Source of the DNA: Deltaproteobacteria bacterium
GTDB lineage: Bacteria > Desulfobacterota > Desulfomonilia > UBA1062
Assembly: GCA_023230665.1 (NCBI GenBank)
Contig: JALNWY010000094.1
Coordinates: forward strand, 1 to 11,244
Direction: 5' to 3'
Length of the DNA stretch: 11,244 bases
The notes beneath the pieces are model-generated. The model was not told the DNA's origin and did no database searches. It saw only the letters and a program-made list of their open reading frames with translations. Below, in pieces: positions 5,271-11,244 of this stretch; position 1 is the stretch's first letter, and every line of letters starts with the position of its first letter. The position numbers and the translations under genes were made by a program.

Positions 5271-6247
5271 CCCAGCGCCTGCTCCAGAAGCGCCCTGTCC
5301 AGGTTTCCTCCGGTCATGACGAGCACAACCTTTCTGCCCCGGAGCTTTTCCCTGCATTTGAAGGCAGCCATGAGGGAGGCGGCTCCAGCGCCTTCGGCCA
5401 GGTTGTGGGTTGTGGCCAGGGCCAGGGATATCCCCTGCAGGATCTCTTCTTCGCTTAAGAGCACCACGTCTTTGACGTGGTCGCGCATGATCACGTAGGG
5501 CAGCTGGAAAACGCTGCGAGCCGCAAGGCCGTCGGCAACCGTGTCGGCCTGGTCGATGACCACCCAGTCGCCCTGCTGAAGCGACCAATGGAACGCGGCG
5601 GCCTTCTCGGCCTGGACCCCGATGACCTCCACCTCCGGATTGACCGCCTGCGCCAGCTTGAGCAGCGATGCGCACCCGGCCCCGCCTCCGATGGGGCAGA
5701 CAATGATGTCCACCTCGCTCAAGTCTTCGAATATCTCAAGCCCCATGGTGCCCACGCCGTTGAGCATCTCGGGCTCGTTGCCCTGCTCGACGTAGTAATA
5801 GCCGGCGGACGCCACGAGCTCGTCGCAGAAGGACTGGGCCTCATAGAAGTCCTTTCCGTGCACGATCAGCTCGGCGCCGTAGCTCTCGATGATCCGGTTG
5901 GTCTCGGGGTTGTTGTTTTCCGGCACGACCACGGTGCAGGGCACGCTGAACCAGCGTGCGGCCCAGGCCATGGCCATCCCGTGATTCCCCCGGGTGGAGA
6001 CCAGGACGCCGTTTTCCACGTTCTGCTTGGGAATGGTGTGAAAGAAGTTGATGGCCCCCCTGATCTTGAACGACCCGGTGGGCATGTGGTTCTCGTGCTT
6101 TACAAAGGCGTCGCAGCCCAGGAGCCTGCTGAGCTCGGAATAGTGGGTGAGGTTGGTCGGCCTGATGTAGTGCGAAATGGCCTCGCGCGCCTTGAGCATG
6201 CCCTTGATCGAGACCTGCTCGCTCGCCTTTTCATATTTTTTCAGCAT
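5231..6247 (-). CDS. Threonine/serine dehydratase-like PLP enzyme (fold type II)
   Basis: This 338-residue enzyme belongs to the family that deaminates L-threonine to 2-oxobutyrate or L-serine to pyruvate with release of ammonia. The PLP lysine is K61 in TGSFKIRGA, the substrate-loop motif is TRGNHG (85-90), the phosphate-binding glycine loop is PIGGGAG (185-191), and the C-terminal TGGN is at 312-315. There is no C-terminal ACT-like regulatory domain, so it resembles the short catabolic type (TdcB class) rather than full-length biosynthetic IlvA. The glycine loop has Ala190 where family members usually have Gly, so related activities (serine racemase, other hydroxy-amino-acid dehydratases) remain possible. 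It starts 25 nt after the SH3-protein gene; GGGGGAGG lies unusually close to the ATG at 6247. An internal ATG (Met17) would also fit the family's usual N-terminus. Confidence 0.85.
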   Translation of the reverse strand: MLKKYEKASEQVSIKGMLKAREAISHYIRPTNLTHYSELSRLLGCDAFVKHENHMPTGSFKIRGAINFFHTIPKQNVENGVLVSTRGNHGMAMAWAARWFSVPCTVVVPENNNPETNRIIESYGAELIVHGKDFYEAQSFCDELVASAGYYYVEQGNEPEMLNGVGTMGLEIFEDLSEVDIIVCPIGGGAGCASLLKLAQAVNPEVEVIGVQAEKAAAFHWSLQQGDWVVIDQADTVADGLAARSVFQLPYVIMRDHVKDVVLLSEEEILQGISLALATTHNLAEGAGAASLMAAFKCREKLRGRKVVLVMTGGNLDRALLEQALGYSPPWASSDDLK

Positions 6248-6272
6248 GCCTCCCCCTTTTTTGGGTCAGCCC

Positions 6273-6941
6273 TTAAAACCGATAACCGGCCTTCTTGGGC
6301 CGCCCTCTGAATACCTGGAGCACCATCCCGATCACAAGGCCGACCCCGATGAAACCGCCGCCCAGGAGGGTGAAGATGAGCCGCTCAGAGGTCTTCATGC
6401 GGTTGTTTTCCCTGGTGAGCCGCTCGATCGCGCCGGCATCGGCTGTGTAACGCGCCTCAAGCTCGTCGCTGCGCTTTTTCATCTCGGCATACTCGCCGGA
6501 TTCCCGCTGGAGCCTCTCAAACTCCAGGCGCAGAGCCTGGACCTCTTCGGACGAGTTCAGTGACTTGTTTTCCTTCAGAAGGCGGTCGTTATCTTTTTTC
6601 AGGGCCGCGACCTGCTCGGTCAGCGACTTTACCTGGTCCTTGAGCCGGTCGGCCATCAGGGTCTTGGGCATCTGCTTGGTGAGATATCGGCTCATGACCC
6701 ACCCCTCGCTGCCATCGGGCGCCTTTACCCTGGACCACTCCTCGCCTTCATTGAGGATTTCCAGATAATCATTGCTCTTGGCCACACTGATGATCTTTGC
6801 GCTTTCCTTTGGTTCGGTCTTGACTGTTATGGTTATCCAGTCCCGCACGTACATGCCGGCCGCATATGCTTCGCAAAACGGCGCTGCCATGAGCACGAGC
6901 CACACCGCCACGGCAACCGCCTGCATTCTTCTTGCTTTCAT
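6273..6941 (-). CDS. YgiM-like envelope protein: signal peptide, SH3b, coiled coil, C-terminal TM
   Basis: The architecture of this 222-residue protein matches the TIGR04211/YgiM family of Gram-negative bacteria. A signal peptide (1-27, hydrophobic core about 8-21, AYA before the predicted cleavage) leads to a bacterial SH3 domain (about 29-88, including VRDWITITVKTEP, NEGEEWSRVK and GWVMSRYL). A coiled coil (about 93-185, rich in Leu/Glu/Lys heptads) follows, then one transmembrane helix (about 188-210) and a short basic tail. The bulk would sit in the periplasm, anchored in the inner membrane, with the SH3 domain perhaps contacting peptidoglycan. The molecular role of this family is not established. 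The ATG has GAGGA 7 nt upstream. It lies between the phosphomannomutase gene (84 nt before) and the dehydratase (25 nt after) on the same strand. Confidence 0.83.
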   Translation of the reverse strand: MKARRMQAVAVAVWLVLMAAPFCEAYAAGMYVRDWITITVKTEPKESAKIISVAKSNDYLEILNEGEEWSRVKAPDGSEGWVMSRYLTKQMPKTLMADRLKDQVKSLTEQVAALKKDNDRLLKENKSLNSSEEVQALRLEFERLQRESGEYAEMKKRSDELEARYTADAGAIERLTRENNRMKTSERLIFTLLGGGFIGVGLVIGMVLQVFRGRPKKAGYRF

Positions 6942-7025
6942 CCGTCAGTCCTCTCCTCACTCATTCATAGATCAGCGCCCTCTACCTTAGCTCATTCCGG
7001 GGAGGCATGCAACACCATCACCATC

Positions 7026-8384
7026 CTATGACAAACCCCTGATGATTCTGTCCAGATAACCGCGCGTATCCTGCTCGATCCGGCTCAAATCCTCGTCTGT
7101 CTGGGCCTCGAACCGCAAGACGATCACGGGCTGGGTGTTGGAGGGACGCACCAACCCCCACGACCCGTCCCGAGTAAACCGCACCCCGTCGATGTCCACG
7201 CACTCGTCTGAGGTGCTGCGCGCGTATGTAGTGAACTCCTTGACGGCCTGGAACTTGATCTCGTCCGGACAGTCGATCCTGATCTCGGGCGTGTTGTGCA
7301 TCCGGGGCAGCGAGTCGAAGACCGCCTGCGGATCGTCTTGAGCGGAAAGGATCTCCAGCAGCCTGGCCCCTGCATAGACAGCGTCGTCGAACCCGTACCA
7401 CCGGTCGTTGAAGAAGATGTGGCCGCTCATCTCACCGCCCAGGGCCGCGTTTTCCTCGTGCAGCCGCGCCTTCATGGGAGAGTGGCCGACGCGGGCCATG
7501 ATGGGGACCCCTCCGCACCTCCTCACCTCGTCGAAGAACACCCGCGAGCACTTCACCTCGCCGATGATCTTCTCGCCCGGCCGTCTCTTGAGGATCTCCC
7601 GGGCGAGGATGGTGGTGATCATGTCGCCGTAGACCGGATTGCCCCGCGAATCAATGACCCCGATGCGGTCGGCGTCGCCGTCGAGGCCGATGCCCAGGTG
7701 GGCCTTGTCCTGAAGCACCTTGCGTGTCAGCATTTCCACGCCGTCTGCCGTGGTGGGGTCGGGGTGGTGGTTCGGGAAGGCGCCGTCGGGCTCAAGGCAG
7801 ATCCCCTTCACGCCCATGCCCATGCGCTGATAGACCTCCATGGCTGTTCTGCCGCCCACGCCGTTGCCCGGATCGATGACAATCTCGAGCCTCCGGGGGC
7901 ATGCGCTGATCCGGGAGAGGATATCGTCGATGTACCCGGGTACGATATCATAATCGCACGCGCTCCCCGAACCCTTGACCACGGCGCCGCGCTCCATGAT
8001 GCCGCGGATCTTCAGGATCTCGCTTCCATAGATGGTGCTCTTGCCCAGGGCGATCTTGAACCCGTTGTTGTCAGCCGGGTTGTGGGAGCCGGTGATCTGG
8101 ATGCCTCCGTCCAGGTCGAGCCTGAACAGGGAATAGTACATCACGGGCGTGGGCACCAGCCCCAGGTCGTAGACATGGATCCCGCTTTTGGTGATCCCGT
8201 CTTTGAGGATATCCCTGAATAAAGGCGAGCTCAGCCTGGCATCCATGCCGACCGACACCCGCTTCACGCCCCTCTCGGCCCAGTATGCGCCCATGGCCCG
8301 GGCAAACCGCCGGACAAACTGCTCGTCAAGGTCCCTGCCCACGACCCCCCTGATATCGTACTCTCTGAACACCTGCGGATTCAT
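7026..8384 (-). CDS. manB: Phosphomannomutase/phosphoglucomutase (AlgC/ManB family)
   Basis: This cytoplasmic enzyme interconverts hexose 6-phosphate and hexose 1-phosphate, supplying GDP-mannose or UDP-glucose precursors for lipopolysaccharide and exopolysaccharide. Starting at MNPQVFREYDIRG, the product is 452 residues, typical for the AlgC group. All four active-site elements are present: the phosphoserine loop TGSHNP (catalytic S100), the Mg loop DGDADR (235-240), the sugar-binding loop GEMSGH (317-322) and the phosphate-binding RPSNTQP (413-419). The GEMSGH loop is the type shared by dual-specificity phosphomannomutase/phosphoglucomutases rather than phosphoglucosamine mutases. The ATG at 8384 has GGAGGG 4 nt upstream and gives the family-typical N-terminus; an in-frame ATG at 8411 would add nine residues with a poorer SD. 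It is the first gene of a minus-strand group of three. Confidence 0.92.
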   Translation of the reverse strand: MNPQVFREYDIRGVVGRDLDEQFVRRFARAMGAYWAERGVKRVSVGMDARLSSPLFRDILKDGITKSGIHVYDLGLVPTPVMYYSLFRLDLDGGIQITGSHNPADNNGFKIALGKSTIYGSEILKIRGIMERGAVVKGSGSACDYDIVPGYIDDILSRISACPRRLEIVIDPGNGVGGRTAMEVYQRMGMGVKGICLEPDGAFPNHHPDPTTADGVEMLTRKVLQDKAHLGIGLDGDADRIGVIDSRGNPVYGDMITTILAREILKRRPGEKIIGEVKCSRVFFDEVRRCGGVPIMARVGHSPMKARLHEENAALGGEMSGHIFFNDRWYGFDDAVYAGARLLEILSAQDDPQAVFDSLPRMHNTPEIRIDCPDEIKFQAVKEFTTYARSTSDECVDIDGVRFTRDGSWGLVRPSNTQPVIVLRFEAQTDEDLSRIEQDTRGYLDRIIRGLS

Positions 8385-8387
8385 TCG

Positions 8388-8393
8388 CCCTCC
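8388..8393 (-). promoter_or_regulatory. Ribosome binding site that selects the phosphomannomutase start
   Basis: The minus strand reads GGAGGGCGA directly before the ATG at 8384. The alternative ATG at 8411 is preceded only by a weak GGGAAACG. This site and the conserved MNPxxFREYDIRG beginning favour the shorter form. Confidence 0.55.
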
Positions 8394-8465
8394 GGATTCA
8401 TTCGCCGGCATCGTTTCCCGGCCTTTCTCTTAAAGTTGGTATCGTCATCAGGCCCCTATTTTTCA

Positions 8466-8495
8466 ATACTACGAAAAAGAAATGAGCCCAGTCAA
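8466..8495 (-). promoter_or_regulatory. Sigma70-like promoter upstream of the phosphomannomutase gene
   Basis: On the minus strand TTGACT (8495-8490) is followed after 18 nt by TAGTAT (8471-8466), matching consensus at 5 of 6 and 4 of 6 positions. Transcription would start near 8459 and give a leader of about 75 nt. It could serve the whole group from the phosphomannomutase to the dehydratase, since no terminator is seen between those genes. Confidence 0.42.
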
Positions 8496-8768
8496 GGCAT
8501 ACGCTCATTCCACCGGACCATGTCAAATTTTCGTCATCTCGCCCTGCTTCTCCCTGCTCCATGAGAGGATCTCGCCCGACAGACATCCGGCATGCACCAG
8601 GGCTTCACGGGATGTTACCTCACGGGGTGTCAAAGGGTATTGAGAACGGGTAACTTGGTATATTTCCTCTGTATTATTTTTGCAACCAAAGGTTTTTCCC
8701 TGTGGCACAAATACAACATCCTCGCCAAGCCATTACCCCTATCATCTCATAATTCCATGCAATTTATC
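8496..8768. other. Gene-poor intergenic stretch, no supported gene
   Basis: This is the core of a 538-nt gap between the divergent phosphomannomutase and porin genes. I find no convincing gene, RNA or repeat. GTTACC (8614-8619) and GGTAAC (8649-8654) could pair as a 6-bp stem over a long loop, with CTCA and TGAG just inside. A 61-codon minus-strand open frame (8523-8708, GTG start) is the longest reading frame but resembles nothing I know. Base composition shifts from GC-rich near the phosphomannomutase to AT-rich nearer the porin gene. Confidence 0.5.
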
Positions 8769-8789
8769 TTGGCATGTAAATTGTATAAT
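8769..8789 (+). promoter_or_regulatory. Candidate promoter of the outer-membrane protein gene (sigma54-like or sigma70 -10)
   Basis: TTGGCATG, four bases, then TTGTA (8769-8785) resembles the sigma54 -24/-12 element with the correct GG-to-TG spacing but C-to-T changes in both halves. The same stretch contains a perfect TATAAT (8784-8789) with no good -35 box 16-18 nt upstream. Only one of these readings is likely to be real. Either would leave a leader of over 120 nt before the ATG at 8923. Confidence 0.3.
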
Positions 8790-8910
8790 AATTCGTGAGG
8801 GATATGTTTGTGTGTGTTGTAAGTGATCATGATTCGGTTAATTTTTTTTCGTCAAATTGCCGATTCTGGTCGAACGGGGCATCACAACCAAAAAAGAAAA
8901 CATTATAGAG

Positions 8911-8915
8911 GGAGG
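8911..8915 (+). promoter_or_regulatory. Strong ribosome binding site of the porin-like gene
   Basis: GGAGG lies 7 nt before the ATG at 8923, within GAGGGAGGAATTAGG. This fixes the start at the signal-peptide methionine (MKKVLCIIAL) rather than an in-frame ATG at 8857, which has no SD and would place 22 polar residues before the signal sequence. Confidence 0.7.
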
Positions 8916-8922
8916 AATTAGG

Positions 8923-10359
8923 ATGAAAAAGGTTTTATGTATCATCGCGCTGATGTTGCTTGTTGCCGGATCCGCTTACGCACAGGTGACATTCAGCCTG
9001 ACGGGGGATTACTGGGCTGAGGGGAAGTACTGGTTTAATTATAATGCCGGGCCGGGAGAGAAGGCAGATTACAGTGAGCGGAGCTTCGGTTTCTATGAGC
9101 AGGACATCAACCTCTATCCCAAGATTTCGGTCGGCAACACCTCGCTGAACTTCAAGGTCGCGATCACGGACGTCTACTGGGGGGCGAATGACGGCGACGG
9201 CAGCGAAAAAATTACCCAGGCCAATGACGACCCTTATGCGAACGACGACAATATGCAGATCGAGCGCGCATTCCTCACCCACAAGTTCGGCGACAAGCTG
9301 ACTCTCGATGTCGGTCTCATGGACGGCACCCAGTGGGGAACCACGTTTGCCGACGACAAGCAGCCCCAGTGGAGGGTGAAGTTTGTAGGGAACACCCCTG
9401 TGGGCGCGGTCGGGCTCGTTCTTGAAAAGAACAGGGATTGGGGCGCAGCTTCTTTTGGACGTGATGACTATAGCGATACCATTGAGGGTGAAGACTATGA
9501 CAGCTACGGTCTCTTCATGATCACCAAGGTCGGCAGCGTCTATATCAAGCCCCTCCTGTGGTATGTGAACCGCGCCGACATCTTCAATGATACGTTTGCT
9601 GACCTCAGTGCAGTTGGTGGTTCTGCTGAATATGATCTCGGCGCTGCCTTTGGCGGCTCGAACAGCAAACTGACCCTGTTCAACCCGCAGCTGGCATTCA
9701 ACGGCGATCTCGGGCCGGTATCCTTCAAGGCTGAAATCAACTACAAGATGTACAACCTGGAAGTTGATGGCCTGGCCTTTGACGAAGACTGGGAAACCCT
9801 GGGCCTCTACCTCAACGTGTGGAAGGCTCTTGACGCCATGACCCCGGGTTTCGTGTTTGCATACGGCTCGTATGACGACGGCATCGCTAAAGACATTAGA
9901 GCAGCCGGCCCTGCTGGCGCATTTCTCACAAACTTCCTGGGATCCGCAGCATTTGACTTCGAAGACGATTTCAACTCCACCATCATCCTCGGTGACGAAT
10001 ACTGCTGGGGCGGCCCCGGCGACGACATCCAGGGCATGACTCTGTTCAAGCTCTATGTCGACGACATCAAAACCGGTATCGATCCTCTTACCCTGTCAGG
10101 TTATGCGGCTTATGTCATGTCCAACCAGAAAGGCCCGGCTCCGATTTTTGATGCCAATGGTGTTCTCTCTGGCTGGCAAGGCAATCTCTATAAAGACGCC
10201 ACCGCATGGGAGGTCGCCCTCGGTGCAGCATACAAGATCACCGACAACCTCACCTACTCGGTCTACGGCGCCTATGCCGACATCGACTATGACGTGACCG
10301 GCATCGATGATCCGGATTCCGTGTACCTGATTGCAAACGCCATCGAGTTCAGGTTCTAG
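8923..10359 (+). CDS. Outer-membrane beta-barrel protein, porin-like
   Basis: The 478-residue precursor starts with a clear signal peptide (MKK, hydrophobic core about 5-16, GSAYA before cleavage at about 20/21). The mature part is rich in Gly, Asp and aromatic residues with alternating hydrophobic and polar positions (for example SFKAEINYKMYNLEV and LTYSVYGAYADIDYDV). It ends in AIEFRF, with the terminal phenylalanine that the BAM machinery recognises. This pattern indicates a single-domain outer-membrane barrel of perhaps 16-18 strands, probably a diffusion porin. I cannot place it in a named family, and the transported substrate is unknown. There are no SLH, OmpA or TonB-plug motifs. The strong ribosome binding site, the long AT-rich upstream region and the efficient terminator at 10383 suggest an abundantly expressed single-gene transcript. 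Confidence 0.8.
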   Translation: MKKVLCIIALMLLVAGSAYAQVTFSLTGDYWAEGKYWFNYNAGPGEKADYSERSFGFYEQDINLYPKISVGNTSLNFKVAITDVYWGANDGDGSEKITQANDDPYANDDNMQIERAFLTHKFGDKLTLDVGLMDGTQWGTTFADDKQPQWRVKFVGNTPVGAVGLVLEKNRDWGAASFGRDDYSDTIEGEDYDSYGLFMITKVGSVYIKPLLWYVNRADIFNDTFADLSAVGGSAEYDLGAAFGGSNSKLTLFNPQLAFNGDLGPVSFKAEINYKMYNLEVDGLAFDEDWETLGLYLNVWKALDAMTPGFVFAYGSYDDGIAKDIRAAGPAGAFLTNFLGSAAFDFEDDFNSTIILGDEYCWGGPGDDIQGMTLFKLYVDDIKTGIDPLTLSGYAAYVMSNQKGPAPIFDANGVLSGWQGNLYKDATAWEVALGAAYKITDNLTYSVYGAYADIDYDVTGIDDPDSVYLIANAIEFRF

Positions 10360-10382
10360 GCACGGTTTATATCTGAGCAGCG

Positions 10383-10419
10383 AAAAGCCCGCCTCCTTAT
10401 AAGGAGGCGGGCTTTTTTT
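10383..10419 (+). terminator. Intrinsic terminator of the porin-like gene
   Basis: A perfect GC-rich inverted repeat (core GCCCGCCTCC / GGAGGCGGGC, full palindrome 10383-10416) is followed by seven T residues (10413-10419). It starts 23 nt after the porin stop codon. On the minus strand the repeat is followed by TTTT, so it may also stop transcripts arriving from rpoD. Confidence 0.93.
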
Positions 10420-10437
10420 GTGCCTTTTAGGGGGTAT

Positions 10438-10477
10438 GTCTCAACATATGACAAGCCGGCTTGTCATATGTTGAGAC
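10438..10477. repeat. Perfect 40-bp palindrome between the porin terminator and rpoD
   Basis: Each 20-base arm (10438-10457, 10458-10477) is the exact reverse complement of the other, with no spacer; the centre is AAGCC/GGCTT. It begins 10 nt past the rpoD stop. A flanking GGGG (10431-10434) and CCC (10478-10480) could lengthen the stem past a small bulge. In rpoD mRNA it would form a very stable hairpin but lacks a U-tract. Possible roles are a 3' stabiliser or part of the rpoD terminator, a protein-binding palindrome, or a short mobile repeat. No second copy occurs in the window. Confidence 0.75.
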
Positions 10478-10487
10478 CCCTCTTTCC

Positions 10488-11244
10488 TTACGAATCGATG
10501 AACGACCTGAGCTTCTTGGAGCGCACCGGGTGGCGGAGCTTGCGCAGGGCCTTGGCCTCGATCTGTCTGATCCGCTCCCTGGTCACGGTGAAGTCCTTGC
10601 CCACCTCTTCCAAGGTGTGGTCCGACTTCTCGCCGATGCCGAACCGCATGCGGAGCACCTTTTCCTCCCTGGGGGTCAGGGTGGCCAGCACGCGCCTGGA
10701 CTGCTCGGAGAGGTTCTTGGCCATGATGGCCTCCGAGGGCGAGGGCACCTTCTTGTCCTCGATGAAATCGCCCAGATGGCTGTCTTCCTCCTCGCCGATC
10801 GGGGTTTCCAGGGAGATGGGCTCCTTTGCGATCTTCAGGATCTTTCGCACCTTGTGCTCCGGATAGTCCATCTTCTCCGCGATCTCCTCGGGCGTGGGCT
10901 CTCTGCCCAGCTCCTGGACCAGGGCCCGGGAGGTCCGGATGAGCTTGTTGATGGTCTCGATCATGTGCACCGGGATCCTGATGGTCCTGGCCTGGTCCGC
11001 GATGGCCCGGGTGATGGCCTGCCTGATCCACCAAGTCGCGTAAGTGGAAAACTTGTAGCCCCTACGGTACTCGAACTTTTCCACTGCCTTCATGAGCCCG
11101 ATATTGCCTTCCTGGATGAGGTCCAGAAACTGTAATCCCCGGTTCACGTACTTCTTTGCGATGCTCACCACCAGCCTCAGGTTCGCCTGGATGAGCTCGG
11201 TCTTGGCGGCATTGGTCCTGGCCTCGGCTTCCTCCAGGATTCGC
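10488..11244 (-). CDS. rpoD: RNA polymerase primary sigma factor RpoD (C-terminal part)
   Basis: The visible 251 residues, cut by the right window edge, cover the end of region 1.2 to the C-terminus. Region 2 shows ANLRLVVSIAKKY, FLDLIQEGNIGLMKAV and then YATWWIRQAITRAI and RTIRIPVHM, the parts that melt and read the -10 element. Region 3 includes LGREPTPEEIAEKM. Region 4 has LTPREEKVLRMRFGIG and the -35-binding helix-turn-helix VTRERIRQIEAKALRKLRHP. These sequences are those of the essential housekeeping sigma70 rather than an alternative sigma factor. Open reading continues through 11243, so the internal GTG at 11171 is not the start. The upstream half (region 1.1 and any non-conserved region) is outside the window. 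Consensus-like promoters elsewhere here fit a standard sigma70. Confidence 0.96.
   Translation of the reverse strand, partial: RILEEAEARTNAAKTELIQANLRLVVSIAKKYVNRGLQFLDLIQEGNIGLMKAVEKFEYRRGYKFSTYATWWIRQAITRAIADQARTIRIPVHMIETINKLIRTSRALVQELGREPTPEEIAEKMDYPEHKVRKILKIAKEPISLETPIGEEEDSHLGDFIEDKKVPSPSEAIMAKNLSEQSRRVLATLTPREEKVLRMRFGIGEKSDHTLEEVGKDFTVTRERIRQIEAKALRKLRHPVRSKKLRSFIDS

Noticed and set aside
7296..8222. 308-codon plus-strand open frame opposite the phosphomannomutase gene
   Set aside because: Antisense to a fully conserved enzyme; its repetitive Asp/Val/His/Ala composition is an artefact of GC-rich third positions.
8581..8665. Possible riboswitch (for example a c-di-GMP GEMM type) around the GTTACC/GGTAAC pair
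   Set aside because: No recognisable GEMM core or other known riboswitch consensus on either strand, and the stem is only 6 bp over a long loop.
8523..8708. 61-codon minus-strand open frame (GTG start) in the porin upstream gap
   Set aside because: Only its C-terminal half has coding-like codon use, the GTG lacks a well-spaced SD, and the product is unrecognisable. Kept only as a remark on the gap.
8592..8798. 68-codon plus-strand open frame upstream of the porin
   Set aside because: No SD, erratic composition, and it runs through the predicted promoter region.
8804..8908. 34-codon plus-strand open frame in the porin leader
   Set aside because: GAGGG lies only 2 nt from its ATG, codon use is unlike the neighbouring genes, and it ends just before the porin SD; it is more likely chance in an AT-rich leader.
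8857..8922. 22-residue N-terminal extension of the porin-like protein
   Set aside because: It would place polar residues before a classical signal peptide and lacks an SD, whereas 8923 has an excellent one.

Overview
This looks like a chromosomal window from a moderately GC-rich, Gram-negative anaerobe. The best guess is the Desulfobacterota (former Deltaproteobacteria), possibly a syntroph or sulfate reducer. The basis is a four-subunit ferredoxin-dependent 2-oxoacid oxidoreductase, c-di-GMP signalling genes with GGDEF and PilZ domains, an outer-membrane barrel protein, and a standard primary sigma factor. The taxonomic guess is inference; there is no rRNA or tRNA gene here to test it.

Layout from left to right. 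Positions 1-51 may hold the N-terminus of a membrane protein leaving the window on the minus strand, behind a good sigma70-like promoter. A 20-bp-arm inverted repeat (108-167) follows. Next is a minus-strand pair, a diguanylate cyclase (998-1978) overlapping a PilZ-domain c-di-GMP receptor (174-1001) by 4 nt, so a producer and a likely receptor of the messenger sit in one transcript. A divergent intergenic region (1979-2268) carries a sigma70-like promoter whose -35 box lies inside a 13-bp palindrome. It drives a tightly packed plus-strand operon in the order gamma-delta-alpha-beta (2269-5270), encoding a pyruvate-type 2-oxoacid:ferredoxin oxidoreductase.

This operon runs tail to tail, with a 40-bp overlap of coding sequence, into a minus-strand group: phosphomannomutase/phosphoglucomutase (7026-8384), a YgiM-like SH3 envelope protein (6273-6941) and a threonine/serine dehydratase-like PLP enzyme (5231-6247). 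A candidate promoter for the group is at 8466-8495. The dehydratase would release 2-oxobutyrate or pyruvate plus ammonia, both 2-oxoacids that the neighbouring oxidoreductase family can oxidise to acyl-CoA and reduced ferredoxin. That metabolic link is inferred from proximity.

A gene-poor, AT-richer stretch (8412-8922) precedes a plus-strand gene for a secreted outer-membrane beta-barrel protein (8923-10359), which has a strong ribosome binding site and a textbook intrinsic terminator (10383-10419). A perfect 40-bp palindrome (10438-10477) separates that terminator from the 3' end of rpoD, which runs off the right edge on the minus strand.

No CRISPR array, prophage, transposase gene or defence system is visible. 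Most genes are ordinary housekeeping or metabolic genes. The points worth a second look are the DGC-PilZ pair and its large PilZ insertion, the shifted first cysteine in the delta ferredoxin, the palindrome on the oxidoreductase promoter, the convergent gene overlap, and the two intergenic inverted repeats.
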